DNA from: Mesobacillus maritimus
GTDB lineage: Bacteria; Bacillota; Bacilli; Bacillales; Cytobacillaceae
DNA length: 64,000 nucleotides
Direction of reading: 5' to 3'
Assembly: GCF_023715205.1 (NCBI RefSeq)
Contig: NZ_JAMBNR010000005.1
Coordinates: forward strand, 186,001 to 250,000
Every line of letters starts with the position of its first letter. Positions within the stretch are counted from its first letter, which is position 1. The notes beneath the pieces were generated by a model. It was not told where the DNA came from, made no database searches, and worked only from the letters and a program-made list of their open reading frames with translations. Shown here piece after piece: positions 44,432-53,430 of this stretch. Position numbers and translations under genes: made by a program.

Positions 44432-45163
44432 TTGAAAAAGACTTTGTTTTTACTTACATGTTTATTCTTTGTTTTTCCTTTTCCATTTTGTGCTCAGCAT
44501 CAGGTGCCAATCTTGATTTATCACTCCATCGGTGAGTTCACTGGGCAAGGGTCAAAGGAGCTATTTGTGACTCCCGAAAACTTTGAAAAGCAGATGGTGT
44601 ATTTACGTGATCATGGTTTTACTCTGTTGACATTTGAGAACTGGGATAGGATTCATGAAGTGGATAAACCCATTTTTATAACTTTGGATGATGGATATAA
44701 AAATAATTTACGTACTGCAGCGATTTTTGACAAAATTAGGACAGAACAATTTAACCCAAAAGCAACCATCTTTGTTATCTCGGACTTTATCGGGCTGTCG
44801 AACCGCTTGTCTGCATATGAGATAAGGAATCTTGCAAATTCTGGTTCATTTTCAATTCAGTCTCATACCGCTACACACCCTGATTTAACCAAAACAACAA
44901 ATTTTGAAAAGGAATTAAAGGGGGCGAAGGATAGGATTCAGAAAATGACAGGTAAACCAGTTATTGCACTTGCTTATCCATATGGTAGTTTTAATAATCA
45001 AATCATTAATGAAACAAAAAAGTACTATAAATACGGCCTCACAACGACCCCTGGTCCTTATCTTCCTAAAGGAGGGAAGAATGAACTTTACCTTTTGCCT
45101 CGTATCTATATAAAATATTCAACAACACTTGATGAATTTATCAAGTTAGTTGAGACTAGGTAA
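44432..45163 (+). CDS. Secreted polysaccharide deacetylase
   Basis: A 243-residue NodB-type carbohydrate esterase family 4 protein, exported by the signal peptide KKTLFLLTCLFFVFPFPFCA. Catalytic motif 1 is TLDDGYKNN (acid Asp and metal Asp), motif 2 is SHTATHPDL with the two metal-binding His, and AYPYGSFN is motif 3. It would remove acetyl groups from an exported glycan such as peptidoglycan or N-acetylglucosamine polymers. Start is TTG after GTGGGGGA. It stands alone between the insertion sequence and a DUF3885 gene; its glycan is not shown by the context. Confidence 0.88.
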   Translation: MKKTLFLLTCLFFVFPFPFCAQHQVPILIYHSIGEFTGQGSKELFVTPENFEKQMVYLRDHGFTLLTFENWDRIHEVDKPIFITLDDGYKNNLRTAAIFDKIRTEQFNPKATIFVISDFIGLSNRLSAYEIRNLANSGSFSIQSHTATHPDLTKTTNFEKELKGAKDRIQKMTGKPVIALAYPYGSFNNQIINETKKYYKYGLTTTPGPYLPKGGKNELYLLPRIYIKYSTTLDEFIKLVETR

Positions 45164-45168
45164 GGAGC

Positions 45169-45198
45169 AACGAACTCAGTTAACAGGGTTCGTTTTTT
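45169..45198 (+). terminator. Terminator after the deacetylase gene
   Basis: AACGAAC pairs with GTTCGTT, followed by six T. The 225 bases after it hold nothing I recognise. Confidence 0.7.
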
Positions 45199-45423
45199 GT
45201 TTTTGGACAAACGTTACTTGTGACAGAGGTTTTTTAATTGCTGCTTGATAAATAAATAAATTCTTGTACTCCGTTACTTTGCATAATAGGGTTTAAAGCC
45301 TTTATTAAATTGCACTTTCATCATTCGTGGGATATGCTTACGTTAGAGTAAAATTCCTTGTAATGAATGAGGTCTACTAGTAACGAATATGATTTAAAAA
45401 ACCGCGGAGGATGGAGGGACAGG

Positions 45424-46095
45424 ATGAAGAGAGTTTTAGATAGCTTTTTACAGGATCAATTTGATGGGATGGAATTGGCACCAGGTTTATTTTATGATTG
45501 GAAAAATAGTCTCCGATTTGCGATTTCGGATTCCTCCATTGATCACAATAAAAGTCAGTTTTTTGAGCATGCATTGAAACGTGCTGTGAGCATATTTAAT
45601 CAAATTTTTGAAGACCAAGATGAAATTCTCGTGGTCTCTGATGTATATGCGGAAACAAGTAATATCTTTTTACAGCGCCGTCCGTTAAACATTTACCGGA
45701 AGTATGTAAAATTCCGCCAAGTTCTCTATAAATTACATCATTACCTTATGCCAATTTCGCTCGAAGAAGCAGATGAGGAACAGTTATCCGTGAAACACCG
45801 GTTTATTCTTCCGTGTAGAAAAGCAGATTTGAGATATTCACAACTTTTAAAAGCGATTCTTTATGAAGATTTCACACAACCAAATACGATTCTGAAAAAT
45901 CATCTAGAAGTAGGCTATGATGTTTACATTATTAATAATAGTAAGAAAGTGATTTTCCATTTATACGATGATAGGGGCTGTGACGTTCTCGCATCTGATA
46001 AAATTCAACTTAAAGCGCTTTACGACGAATTTAATCCGTGGATTCTCGAATATGACCGCGAGCAAATGGATCGCTTATTTCAAACAGAAATTTAA
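45424..46095 (+). CDS. DUF3885 domain protein
   Basis: A 223-residue soluble protein of unknown function. Features seen are an N-terminal DSFLQDQFDGMELAPGLFYD, a central LRFAISDSSIDHN, and the C-terminal YDVYIINNSKKVIFHLYDDRGCDVLASD, which match the Bacillus DUF3885 family. The ATG at 45424 follows GGAGGATGGAGGGACAGG, much better than an upstream ATG at 45367. Proteins of this family are often found near toxin or accessory loci, but no function is known. Confidence 0.78.
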   Translation: MKRVLDSFLQDQFDGMELAPGLFYDWKNSLRFAISDSSIDHNKSQFFEHALKRAVSIFNQIFEDQDEILVVSDVYAETSNIFLQRRPLNIYRKYVKFRQVLYKLHHYLMPISLEEADEEQLSVKHRFILPCRKADLRYSQLLKAILYEDFTQPNTILKNHLEVGYDVYIINNSKKVIFHLYDDRGCDVLASDKIQLKALYDEFNPWILEYDREQMDRLFQTEI

Positions 46096-46154
46096 AAGAT
46101 TAGTAGTTTTCGTCCAACTTTTCCTAAATTTAATGTATATTTATAGAATAAGAG

Positions 46155-46184
46155 AAAGCCAGTATCCATTACTGGCTTGTTTAT
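46155..46184 (+). terminator. Terminator after the DUF3885 gene
   Basis: AAGCCAGTA TCCAT TACTGGCTT, then GTTTATTT. Confidence 0.7.
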
Positions 46185-46304
46185 TTGGTGAAATAAAGTT
46201 ATTTATGACATTTTGTATTTGCAAGCAAGGGTCCTACATAAATCATTATTGCTCTTTGTCGAGCTCTTGAGGCTTTGTCTTTTCAGAAAGGAGTGATAAA
46301 TAAG

Positions 46305-47276
46305 ATGCTAACCACTATTAATAACCAGCTCGAAAAATTCATGCCCCTTATCACTCCAACTAGTGTTGTAATTGGAGTAATCTTTGCGGAGTATTTCATT
46401 GGATTTTCAGGGTTAATTCCTTGGATCTTTGCATTTATGACTTTTGCGGGAAGTTTAGGTTCAAACTATTCTTCCTTTAAAGAAAGTTTGAAGCATCCTT
46501 TGCCACTTTTAATCATTTTTGTTGTACTTCATCTATTCATGCCGGTGTGGGCATGGGGTGTTGGGCATTTGACTTTTAGTGGCGATGCTGAGATCATTAC
46601 TGGTTTAGTACTAGGAATGGCGATTCCAACAGGAATTTCCAGCTTAATATGGGTCACCATCTACCGAGGAAATATTCCACTTACACTTTCAATTATTTTG
46701 CTTGATACGTTTTTATCACCATTCATTGTCCCGTTCACATTGTCACTCTTGATTGGGAGCAAAGTGGAAATGGATGTGCTAAGCATCATGAACGGGCTAT
46801 TGTGGATGATCGTCCTCCCGTCAATTGCGGGGATGATTGTTAATCAATTAACAAAAGGAAAGGCCAAAACAACGCTAAGTCCGAAATTGGCTCCTTTTTC
46901 TAAAATGGGTTTAGGAATCGTTGTTATGATTAATGGAGCTACGGTAGCACCATTTTTACGGAATATTGATGTAAAGTTAATTTTCATTACATTAACCGTC
47001 TTTTTTATTGCGTTTACAGGATATTTGCTTGCCTTTATCATTGGTAGAGGATTTAAATGGGAACGTGAGACCGTTGTTGCGTTAACGTTTACTGGGGGAA
47101 TGCGAAATATTAGTGCTGGTGCGGTTTTAGCCATAGCCTATTTTCCGCCGGCTGTTGCTGTACCTGTTGTTATTGCAATGCTGTTTCAGCAGGTACTGGC
47201 GTCAATTTATGGAATGTTTGTCGAACGATATTTTAATAGACAAATACTAGCTAATGGTCATTCAATTCAGAATTAA
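46305..47276 (+). CDS. Bile acid:sodium symporter (BASS) family transporter
   Basis: A 323-residue membrane protein with about ten spans of the BASS superfamily, sodium-coupled importers of organic anions; bacterial members carry pantoate, pyruvate-like and other acids. Landmarks are GLVLGMAIPTGISSLIWVTI, INGATVAPFLRNI and FTGGMRNISAGAVLAIAYFP, the crossover helices that form the sodium and substrate sites. The ATG at 46305 follows AAAGGAGTGATAA; the longer ORF from 46275 lacks a ribosome site. A TPP riboswitch follows rather than precedes it, so there is no direct evidence for a thiamine role. Confidence 0.85.
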   Translation: MLTTINNQLEKFMPLITPTSVVIGVIFAEYFIGFSGLIPWIFAFMTFAGSLGSNYSSFKESLKHPLPLLIIFVVLHLFMPVWAWGVGHLTFSGDAEIITGLVLGMAIPTGISSLIWVTIYRGNIPLTLSIILLDTFLSPFIVPFTLSLLIGSKVEMDVLSIMNGLLWMIVLPSIAGMIVNQLTKGKAKTTLSPKLAPFSKMGLGIVVMINGATVAPFLRNIDVKLIFITLTVFFIAFTGYLLAFIIGRGFKWERETVVALTFTGGMRNISAGAVLAIAYFPPAVAVPVVIAMLFQQVLASIYGMFVERYFNRQILANGHSIQN

Positions 47277-47333
47277 CTCTTTACAAGCTAGATGTTAATG
47301 GATATGATGTAAAAGAAAATGAATAGTGTGAAA

Positions 47334-47429
47334 ACTACTAGGGGTGCCCAGGTTTGGGCTGAGAGGGAAGCAAGTGGTTTCCTAACCCTTTGGACCTGAT
47401 CTGGTTTATACCAGCGTAGGAAAGTAGCT
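47334..47429 (+). ncRNA. TPP riboswitch (THI box)
   Basis: The conserved blocks of the thiamine pyrophosphate aptamer are present in order: AGGGGTGCC, GGCTGAGAGGGAAGC, AACCCTTTGGACCTGATCTG, then ACCAGCGTAGGAAAGTAG closing helix P1 with CTACT. It controls thiW by premature termination. Confidence 0.96.
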
Positions 47430-47449
47430 TAAGAGATTAAGTTTGCTAT

Positions 47450-47487
47450 TAAGCCAGGTCCAATTTTTGGGTCTGGCTTTTTTATAT
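47450..47487 (+). terminator. Riboswitch-controlled terminator
   Basis: AAGCCAGGTCC pairs with GGTCTGGCTT plus six T. The left arm can instead pair with GGACCTG in the aptamer, giving an antiterminator when TPP is absent. Confidence 0.85.
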
Positions 47488-47548
47488 ACTACAAAAGAGG
47501 GAGGGATTAGATTTTAAGCGATACTTACAAAAAAGAGGAGGAACGAAT

Positions 47549-48058
47549 ATGAAGAAAACATATAAACTTACCTTAACAGCGATGTTGATTGCCATGGGGA
47601 CTTTATCTAGTCATGTCTTTTATATTCCTTTAGGCTTTGCAAAGGCTTTTCCGATTCAACACTTGATTAATGTTGTCTCTGCTGTTCTCTTAGGACCATA
47701 TTATGCAGTGGCTCAAGCGTTATCTGTTTCGCTTCTAAGAAATATGATGGGGACGGGTTCGATTTTTGCATTTCCAGGTAGTATGATTGGTGCGTTGTTG
47801 GCTGCGTTAGTATTTGCAAAAACGAAAAGGATCTATATGGCTTTCTTCGGGGAAGTGGTTGGTACTGGGGTGTTAGGGGCAATCGCGTCATACCCAATTG
47901 CAGCATTGATTTTAGGCCAGGAAGCTACCCTATTAGGCTTTATTCCTGGTTTTATAATTAGTTCTCTAGTTGGAGCTTTTCTCGGAGCAGTTCTTGTAAT
48001 GGCCTTTGCCCGAAAACGGGTATTTCAAATTGGAGAGAAAAATTCGGTTAATAGTTAA
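47549..48058 (+). CDS. thiW: ThiW, ECF-type thiamine precursor transporter S component
   Basis: A 169-residue membrane protein with about five or six spans, the substrate-specific subunit of an energy-coupling-factor transporter. IPLGFAKAFPIQHLINVVSA, FPGSMIGALLAALVF and LGFIPGFIISSLVGAFLG are typical of ThiW, thought to import the thiazole precursor of thiamine. The TPP riboswitch upstream supports the role strongly. It needs the shared EcfA/EcfT module encoded elsewhere. AAAGAGGAGGAACG precedes the ATG. Confidence 0.92.
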   Translation: MKKTYKLTLTAMLIAMGTLSSHVFYIPLGFAKAFPIQHLINVVSAVLLGPYYAVAQALSVSLLRNMMGTGSIFAFPGSMIGALLAALVFAKTKRIYMAFFGEVVGTGVLGAIASYPIAALILGQEATLLGFIPGFIISSLVGAFLGAVLVMAFARKRVFQIGEKNSVNS

Positions 48059-48062
48059 AAAC

Positions 48063-48085
48063 TGGATGGTGCCAGGCACCATCCA
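48063..48085. repeat. GGTGCC-type dispersed palindrome, copy 5
   Basis: ATGGTGCCAGGCACCAT within longer symmetry, immediately after the thiW stop codon and followed by ATTTTTGGG; it may act as the thiW terminator, as the copy at 22563 does for fhs. Confidence 0.85.
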
Positions 48086-48209
48086 ATTTTTGGGTTCACA
48101 TGTTTGTCATACTTTTATTCATTTGGTCTCAATATCTTTTTAATGGGATGTTCAGTTTAATAGAAACCGATTATAATAATCTTCTATTCCAATTTTCTAA
48201 GGTGAAATA

Positions 48210-49292
48210 ATGCTAAAAGAATTATTTATCAACGTATGCATTCTCGTGACTTTTTTATTTATCGGTGGAATCCTCTTTAAAAAATATCCATATATCGAAA
48301 CGGTAAAGCAGAAGCTTCTATTCGGATTTCTTACCGGATTACTAGGATCCTTATTGATGTTTTTCAGCATTCAATTGGCGCCAGGGATCATTATGGATTT
48401 TCGCCATTTTGCTATTCTACTTGCTACCTTATATGGTGGAGCGATTCCCGCCATTGTTTCGCTCATTATCATTCTGGTAAACAGAATATTATTTATTAAT
48501 GCCTCATCATTCACGATTACGATTGTACTTATTGTCTTTTTGATTGTGACAATCGGAGCAGTTTACATTGGTAATTGCAAAACAACTGATCTAAAAAAGT
48601 GGATGGCAATGGTTGGATTTAGCATGTTTTTGCTAACTGGTATGTTCTTTTTACTATTAGGTTCAACGAAAGAAATTTACAAATTAATGGTCATATATTG
48701 GACTATTTCGGTAACGGCTGGATTGTTAGTGTTTTTATTTGCTAATTATATTTACCAATCGAATAAAGCTTATTTGGAAATGAAACAACAGTCAACAACA
48801 GACTTCTTAACTGGCCTAAACAATGTCCGTCAATTTGATGCTGTGTTTAATTCATTACTTGAACAAGGGAGACAGATGGATCAAAAACTAACTCTTCTTA
48901 TGATTGACATTGATCATTTCAAAACAGTGAATGATACTTACGGTCATGCTGCAGGCGATGAAATTTTAAGACAAGTAGGGGAGTTATTAAGATTATATAC
49001 GCGCTCGCATGATATTATTTCGCGAAATGGTGGCGAAGAATTTACCGTATTACTGCCGGATTGTGTTCATTCATCTGCTGTTTACTTAGCGGAACGACTG
49101 CGATTTGCAGTAGAACAGCATTGCTTTGTCCTTCCAGATCTTAGTGAGGCAAACATTACCATCTCAGTAGGTGTTGCGACGTATTTGGAAACAGTTTACT
49201 CAGCGGAACATTTATTAAAACAGGCGGATGATGCATTATATAAAGCAAAATTTAGTGGACGGAATAAAGTATGTTCATCTGTAAGTGCATAA
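48210..49292 (+). CDS. dgcK: Membrane diguanylate cyclase, DgcK/YhcK type
   Basis: A 360-residue protein that makes cyclic di-GMP from two GTP. Five to six spans of the 5TM-5TMR_LYT sensor type fill residues 1-185, followed by a GGDEF domain. The active site is NGGEEF (GGEEF at about residue 274), the GTP-binding MIDIDHFKTVNDTYGHAAGD is intact, and the inhibitory RxxD site is RSHD, five residues before GGEEF. Architecture and length match B. subtilis DgcK. The ribosome site AAGGTGA lies close before the ATG. With the protein at 3417 this is the second cyclic-di-GMP enzyme in the window. Confidence 0.9.
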   Translation: MLKELFINVCILVTFLFIGGILFKKYPYIETVKQKLLFGFLTGLLGSLLMFFSIQLAPGIIMDFRHFAILLATLYGGAIPAIVSLIIILVNRILFINASSFTITIVLIVFLIVTIGAVYIGNCKTTDLKKWMAMVGFSMFLLTGMFFLLLGSTKEIYKLMVIYWTISVTAGLLVFLFANYIYQSNKAYLEMKQQSTTDFLTGLNNVRQFDAVFNSLLEQGRQMDQKLTLLMIDIDHFKTVNDTYGHAAGDEILRQVGELLRLYTRSHDIISRNGGEEFTVLLPDCVHSSAVYLAERLRFAVEQHCFVLPDLSEANITISVGVATYLETVYSAEHLLKQADDALYKAKFSGRNKVCSSVSA

Positions 49293-49294
49293 AA

Positions 49295-49342
49295 TAAAAA
49301 CAGAGCAACAGCCGTATTTTGGTGGCATTGCTCTGTTTTTAT
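49295..49342. terminator. Terminator after dgcK
   Basis: AAAAACAGAGCAA pairs with TTGCTCTGTTTTT; symmetric A and T runs let it work in both directions. Confidence 0.85.
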
Positions 49343-49407
49343 GTATTAAATTATAAACTAATAAGCAGAAAAACCTATTTGAGACAGCATCCAGTGATGA
49401 CCATTCT

Positions 49408-50826
49408 TTACAAGCCTAGAGAAATATACTTTACTTCTAAAAACTCTTCAATTCCATAATGTCCACCTTCTCGTCCAAGTCCACTTTGTTTAAAGCCACC
49501 AAATGGTGCTTGGGGAACAGATGGCAAGCCATCGTTTAACCCGATGATTCCATATTCCAGAGCTTCACTGATGCGAATCCCACGTGTTATATTTTCTGTG
49601 AAAACATAGGCAGCTAGGCCATAGTCAGAATCATTCGCACGTGCAATCGCTTCTTCCTCGGTTTTAAAAGTTGCGACAGGAGCTAGGGGTCCAAATGTTT
49701 CTTCGGTCATGCATAACATTTCTTCATTCACATTTGTGAGGATGGTTGGTTCAAAATAAAGGTCTTCCACAACCCTTCCACCAGTTGCTACTTTAGCGCC
49801 TTTTTGGACTGCATCCTCGATATGACTCTTAACCTTTGAGACCGCCGCTTCATCAATCAATGGACCAATATCTACGCCTTCTTCTAAGCCATTTCCGACC
49901 TTGAGTTGTTGTGTTTTCTCAACTAATTTTGCCGTAAAGTCTTTTTCAATCGATTCATGGACATAGACTCGATTTGAACAAACACAAGTTTGTCCAGCGT
50001 TTCTAAATTTCGCACTGATAACGCCACTAACCGCTTTATCAAGGTCAGCATCATCCATGACAATGACTGGCGCGTGTCCGCCTAATTCAAGCGACACCTT
50101 TTTAACGGTCTCTGCAGAACCACGCATAAGCAATTTACCAACTTCTGTGCTTCCAGTAAAAGTCAATTTACGCACGCGACGATCACTCAGCCAAGCTTGG
50201 CCAATGGCTTGTGCATCGCCGGTAACGATATTAATAACCCCTTTAGGGAAACCAGCTTGCACAGCTAATTCCACAATCTTGAATGCGGTAAGAGGAGTCT
50301 GCTCAGCAGGTTTAATAACGGCTGTACAGCCCGCTGCTAAAGCTGGCGCAATTTTACGAGTAATCATCGCTGCTGGGAAATTCCATGGCGTAATTGCGGC
50401 CACGACTCCAACGGGTTGTTTTTGAACAAATAGTCTTTTATTTTTTACCGAAGCAGGGATGGACTCACCGTAAATTCTTTTTCCTTCTTCCGCATACCAC
50501 GAAATAAACCCGTTCGCGTATGCGACTTCGCCAAGTGCTTCTTTAAATGGTTTTCCTTGTTCAGTAGTCATGATTTTTGCAATTTCTTCTTTATGTTCGT
50601 CGATTAAACGATGCCATTTCCAAATCATCTCTGACCGCTCATAAACCGTAAGTTCAGACCAGCTACGAAAAGCTTCATAAGCTGCGTCGACAGCTAAATT
50701 GGCTTCCGCTGCTCCACCATTAGCTACATGTGCAATTGTTTCCAAAGTAGCGGGATTGGTCACCCCAAAAGTGTCAAGATCACTTCCAGTCCATTCTCCA
50801 TTTATATACATTAAGTAGTTCTTCAT
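49408..50826 (-). CDS. gabD: NAD(P)-dependent succinate-semialdehyde dehydrogenase
   Basis: A 472-residue aldehyde dehydrogenase oxidising succinate semialdehyde to succinate. The cofactor site includes TPWNFPAAMITRKIAPALAA and FTGSTEVGK; the general base Glu lies in LELGGHAPVIV, and the catalytic Cys in FRNAGQTCVCSNRVYVH, the GabD pattern. The start ATG at 50826 has AAAGGAGG six bases upstream, so the ORF extension to 50847 is rejected. It lies downstream of an iron-dependent alcohol dehydrogenase, which could supply the semialdehyde. No gabT is present. Confidence 0.88.
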   Translation of the reverse strand: MKNYLMYINGEWTGSDLDTFGVTNPATLETIAHVANGGAAEANLAVDAAYEAFRSWSELTVYERSEMIWKWHRLIDEHKEEIAKIMTTEQGKPFKEALGEVAYANGFISWYAEEGKRIYGESIPASVKNKRLFVQKQPVGVVAAITPWNFPAAMITRKIAPALAAGCTAVIKPAEQTPLTAFKIVELAVQAGFPKGVINIVTGDAQAIGQAWLSDRRVRKLTFTGSTEVGKLLMRGSAETVKKVSLELGGHAPVIVMDDADLDKAVSGVISAKFRNAGQTCVCSNRVYVHESIEKDFTAKLVEKTQQLKVGNGLEEGVDIGPLIDEAAVSKVKSHIEDAVQKGAKVATGGRVVEDLYFEPTILTNVNEEMLCMTEETFGPLAPVATFKTEEEAIARANDSDYGLAAYVFTENITRGIRISEALEYGIIGLNDGLPSVPQAPFGGFKQSGLGREGGHYGIEEFLEVKYISLGL

Positions 50827-50919
50827 TCTTTTCCTCCTTTTGGACATATTGAGTCTGGAAAATTATATGATTACCATTAAAATTCTAGTAAAATTTAAAA
50901 AAACTGTCCAATGTCTAGT

Positions 50920-52071
50920 TTAATAGGCCGATTGATAAATTTGCTCAATCTCATCTACTGATAAAACTCGAGGATTGTTTTTTAATAGACGGGTAATTTG
51001 AGCAGCATCTTCCGCCATCGAACGAATATCTTCTTGTGGAATCTGAAAATGATGTAATCCCTTTGGAATATTCACGGTTTGACATAAGTTTTGCATTGTA
51101 GCAACGGCCACATTGGTTGCCTCTACATCCGATAACCCGACAGTTTTTGCACCTAAAGCTTCGGCAATATCGCGAAACTTTTCCCTGCAGGCAATCTTAT
51201 TCCATTCCATGACATAGGGAAGCAAAAGGGCGTTGCTTACACCGTGGGGGATATGGTAGCGACCACCTAACGGATAAGCAAGCGCGTGAACGGCCCCAAC
51301 ACCTGCGTTTCCGAATGCCATCCCAGCCATCAAACTTGCCGTTGCCATCTGTTCCCGTGCTTCTATATGATTTGGATCAGCATACGCCTTCGGTAAATAT
51401 TTTCCAATCATTTTCATTGCGCCAAGTGCTAAGGAGTCTGTGATAGGGGAAGCATAAACTGAGATATACGCTTCGATCGCATGAACGAGGGCATCAATTC
51501 CACTAGCGGCTGTTACAGATTTCGGCATTGTAACCGTCATTTCTGGAGCAACAATCGCCACATCAGGAAGGAGGTAATCACTGACAATTCCTTTTTTTAG
51601 TTGAGCTTCCGTATCAGATAAAATAGAGATATTAGTTACTTCAGACCCAGTCCCAGCTGTCGTTGGGATCGCAATGATTGGTGCACCTTTTGCTGGCACA
51701 AGGTCTGTGCCAAACAAATCCTCAATTTTCCCGTCAAAAGTGGCGTAAGCAGATACTGCCTTTGCAATGTCAATCGCACTGCCTCCACCAACTGCGATCA
51801 ACCCATCATGATTTCCTGCTAAAAACATTACTTTGCAATCCTCAACAAGGTGTATTTCCGGCTCAGGTTGAACTCCACTGAATATTCCATAAGAAAGGTC
51901 CTGAAGGAATTCTGTTATTTGGTTGACTACTTTAAGGTTTACAAGTATCTCATCCGTAACAATAAGAGGGTTGTGCACTCCTAATCTTTTTAGTTCTTCA
52001 TTAATTTTTCCTGTTGCACCTTTACCAGTTATCAATTTATTGGCGACTTTGAAGTTTGAAATTTGGTTCAT
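50920..52071 (-). CDS. Iron-containing alcohol dehydrogenase, possibly 4-hydroxybutyrate dehydrogenase
   Basis: A 383-residue group III alcohol dehydrogenase. The NAD site is GGGSAIDIAKAVSAYA, and AIPTTAGTGSEVTNISI is a family signature. Metal ligands are in DALVHAIEAYIS (Asp, His), GAVHALAYPLGGRYHIPHG (two His). The ATG at 52071 is preceded by AAAGGAGAT. The gene runs just before a succinate-semialdehyde dehydrogenase on the same strand (93 bases apart), which suggests oxidation of 4-hydroxybutyrate to succinate in two steps. Family members also act on butanol, propanediol or lactaldehyde, so the substrate is an inference. Confidence 0.82.
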   Translation of the reverse strand: MNQISNFKVANKLITGKGATGKINEELKRLGVHNPLIVTDEILVNLKVVNQITEFLQDLSYGIFSGVQPEPEIHLVEDCKVMFLAGNHDGLIAVGGGSAIDIAKAVSAYATFDGKIEDLFGTDLVPAKGAPIIAIPTTAGTGSEVTNISILSDTEAQLKKGIVSDYLLPDVAIVAPEMTVTMPKSVTAASGIDALVHAIEAYISVYASPITDSLALGAMKMIGKYLPKAYADPNHIEAREQMATASLMAGMAFGNAGVGAVHALAYPLGGRYHIPHGVSNALLLPYVMEWNKIACREKFRDIAEALGAKTVGLSDVEATNVAVATMQNLCQTVNIPKGLHHFQIPQEDIRSMAEDAAQITRLLKNNPRVLSVDEIEQIYQSAY

Positions 52072-52320
52072 TTTTTTATCTCCTTTCAGCACGAATAAAA
52101 TAAATTCTAATACTACTCTACGTCCTATTTTACATTACTCTTCCTGTAATTTTATTGAAAATTAAAAAATATTTGTAAACAAATTGCAAAGAAACATAAT
52201 TGTAGGCAGGAATACTTAGAAATCTTGCGAATAAAATAAGTGAATGTAAATATATTCCTGTGGTTTCCCGAAAACCATAGGAACAATGGACGATAAAGAG
52301 ATATCGGGATGGGGGTAAAA

Positions 52321-53361
52321 ATGCGGAAAAATTCATGGTTTTTACTGGTCTTATTAATTTGTAGTTTCGTAGGTTTAACTGGATGTGCTACGGCAACAGG
52401 GAAAGAACAAGAGAAACCACCGCAGAAAGTCGAACAGACACAAGCAACCGAAGAACAGAAGGAAGAAGCAAAAAAAGAAGTGGAAGATGCACCAATTGAC
52501 ATTCCATCCATCGAAGAACCAGCAGCAGTTCCAGTGACGGTCGATGTCATCGATCCGGCTAAAGATCAGGTGATTCGGACCATTGTCCCTGAGGTTTTAG
52601 GGTATGGAACAGATAATAAAAAGTATGAGCAAGAACTCTCGGAATGGGCCAAACAGATCGCTCGGGGAACGGATACTGAACCAGGTTATGATCAAAGAAA
52701 TATACCGGACAAACTCGATGAAAATGGAAACATTATCAAAGGCCAACCGACGATTGTTCTTGAAGAAGCTGAACTGGTCGACAGTATCTTGACTGTTTCT
52801 AAAGAAGGTGGAGAAGTAGAACTACCTTTGTATATTACTGCAAGTGGATATGAAGAAAGTGAAGCGGCGACATTAGATCAAGTCGTTTTGGCGTCCTACA
52901 CAACTTACTTTAATCCATCGGTAACAGGAAGAAATAAGAATATCGAGTTATCTGCTGAAGCAATTGATAATGTTATCCTTGGTATTGGTGATCATTTTTC
53001 CTTTAATACAACCGTTGGCCCAAGTGATGAAGAACATGGTTACCAACCAGCCCAAGAGATTGTGAATAAAAAGCTGGTAATGGGGATTGGTGGAGGAATC
53101 TGCCAAACATCGTCTACGTTATTCAATGCTGTCGATAAATTAGGAGTAGATTATGTAGAATGGCACCATCATTCATTATCCGTTGGCTATGTCCCAGAAG
53201 GAAGAGATGCCACAGTATCTTATGGTGGGAAAGATTTCCGATTCTTAAATACAACTGGTGTACCAATTATGTTAAATGCTATTTACGATAAAAACGGTAA
53301 GTTAATCATTGAAGTTAGGACCTCAGAGGAAAACGCCAAACAGATTAAGCAAGCTGTCTAA
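52321..53361 (+). CDS. VanW-family lipoprotein
   Basis: A 346-residue secreted lipoprotein: signal peptide ending in LTGC (Cys about residue 22), then a Glu/Lys/Gln-rich low-complexity linker (residues 25-65), and a VanW domain covering the C-terminal half. The VanW block is seen in FNTTVGPSDEEHGYQPAQEI, GGGICQTSSTLFNAV and DATVSYGGKDFRFLNTT. VanW is named from glycopeptide resistance clusters, but its activity remains unclear; a cell-wall role is likely. Start ATG at 52321 follows GATGGGGG. Monocistronic, ending in a strong hairpin. Confidence 0.88.
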   Translation: MRKNSWFLLVLLICSFVGLTGCATATGKEQEKPPQKVEQTQATEEQKEEAKKEVEDAPIDIPSIEEPAAVPVTVDVIDPAKDQVIRTIVPEVLGYGTDNKKYEQELSEWAKQIARGTDTEPGYDQRNIPDKLDENGNIIKGQPTIVLEEAELVDSILTVSKEGGEVELPLYITASGYEESEAATLDQVVLASYTTYFNPSVTGRNKNIELSAEAIDNVILGIGDHFSFNTTVGPSDEEHGYQPAQEIVNKKLVMGIGGGICQTSSTLFNAVDKLGVDYVEWHHHSLSVGYVPEGRDATVSYGGKDFRFLNTTGVPIMLNAIYDKNGKLIIEVRTSEENAKQIKQAV

Positions 53362-53364
53362 TAA

Positions 53365-53402
53365 AAAGCCTTTTCACACTTGAAGTGAAAAGGCTTTTTT
53401 GC
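53365..53402. terminator. Terminator after the VanW gene
   Basis: AAAAAGCCTTTTCAC pairs with GTGAAAAGGCTTTTT; active in both directions. Confidence 0.9.
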
Positions 53403-53430
53403 TGCTCATTTTTGAGGGGATTCACACTGA

